This document shows positions 57,831 to 58,048 of a stretch of 58,048 nt of DNA, piece after piece. The stretch is from Candidatus Gastranaerophilales bacterium (GTDB taxonomy: Bacteria; Cyanobacteriota; Vampirovibrionia; Gastranaerophilales; Gastranaerophilaceae): assembly GCA_944325875.1 (NCBI GenBank), contig CALVBU010000015.1, positions 1-58,048 on the forward strand, given 5' to 3'. Within the stretch, counting starts at the first letter, position 1, and every line of letters begins with the position of its first letter. A program made the position numbers and the translations under genes. The notes below the pieces were generated by a model. It was not told the origin of the DNA, searched no databases, and worked only from the letters and a program-made list of their open reading frames with translations.

Positions 57831-58048
57831 ATGTATAACGATTTGAATCAACACAAAAAATCAGACGCTATAAAATGGGTTATCGTCTTTATCCTGATAG
57901 CTGTTCTCTTGGTAGGTATGGCTGCGTCTTTAACTTTGACGCTTTCGGATAAAGAGGAAGAAAAAGGAGAACAGGCGCAAGAACAAGCGTATGCCAATGA
58001 CTTTACGGCTGAATGTATCAGTACGGCTAACGTAAAGCTTGCAATGAA
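57831..58048 (+). CDS. Membrane-anchored protein, 3' end outside window
   Basis: Starts with AGGAGG and ATG 57831; MYNDLNQHKKSDAIKWV is followed by one hydrophobic helix (IVFILIAVLLVGMAASLTL) and a charged, extracellular-type part rich in Glu and Gln. The reading frame is open at the window end (72 codons seen). Too short for a family call. Confidence 0.65.
   Translation, partial: MYNDLNQHKKSDAIKWVIVFILIAVLLVGMAASLTLTLSDKEEEKGEQAQEQAYANDFTAECISTANVKLAM

Noticed and set aside
1-58048. CRISPR array to go with the CARF-like protein
   Set aside because: No regularly spaced repeats with unique spacers and no cas gene were seen; the repeats at 33011-33307 are degenerate and irregularly spaced.

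Overview
The window is low-GC DNA with strong AGGAGG-type ribosome binding sites, TTG and GTG starts, PadR, LexA and DUF3793 genes, and gut-type large serine recombinases. This fits an uncultured member of the Clostridia (Bacillota); the assignment is inferred from gene content only. The two ends (1-2250 and about 54700-58048) are visibly richer in GC than the AT-rich centre, so the centre looks like accumulated accessory DNA inside a more native or conjugative-element backbone.

Layout. 1-4234: two coupled surface proteins (InlB-type repeats; signal peptide plus C-terminal anchor), a SAM methyltransferase, and a DUF3793-flavodoxin pair behind a promoter with two copies of a perfect 16-bp palindrome. 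4645-12601: one promoter-to-terminator unit encoding a small basic protein, a CARF-like (TM1812-type) protein, a sigma70-like protein, an SF1 Upf1/Dna2-like helicase, an unknown 475-aa protein, a divergent ThiC-family radical-SAM enzyme and a small ATP-grasp-like protein. I do not recognise this as any named system and it is the best candidate for something new. 12609-17493: a lipoprotein and a Hachiman system (HamA, HamB) bracketed by related hairpins, with a decayed small gene. 17678-27454: a type I restriction-modification operon (hsdM, hsdS, hsdR) with a DUF4238 protein, a KAP NTPase and a polytopic membrane protein interleaved. 27469-30667: a truncated TIR gene, a solitary PD-(D/E)XK-type protein with a decayed upstream partner, and a PadR-YjdF pair behind a large operator. 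31000-40800: a mobile block with long inverted repeats, an HTH protein, a Thg1-like 3'-5' polymerase family protein, degenerate direct repeats, a HUH replication initiator, two related large serine recombinases in convergent orientation, and between them a coiled-coil SHOCT protein and a DUF4041/GIY-YIG protein. 40811-43825: a two-gene Lamassu-like system (DUF4297 nuclease and SMC ATPase). 43839-54662: a WYL-regulator-led operon of GHKL ATPase, Z1 ATPase, PD-(D/E)XK protein, AIPR protein, cytosine-5 methylase, Vsr and HNH nuclease, a MutL/MORC-type restriction-modification system. 54721-58048: LexA and a run of short genes typical of an integrative or conjugative element, with a well-formed structured RNA candidate at 56913-57028.

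Together this is a defence island carried on or next to mobile elements: at least four recognisable anti-phage systems, one unrecognised operon, fossils of others (TIR, two decayed genes), and the recombination and replication machinery that may move them. A 56-bp promoter element occurs both before the Lamassu-like operon and before the WYL regulator, suggesting shared control. No CRISPR array, cas gene, tRNA or rRNA was seen.
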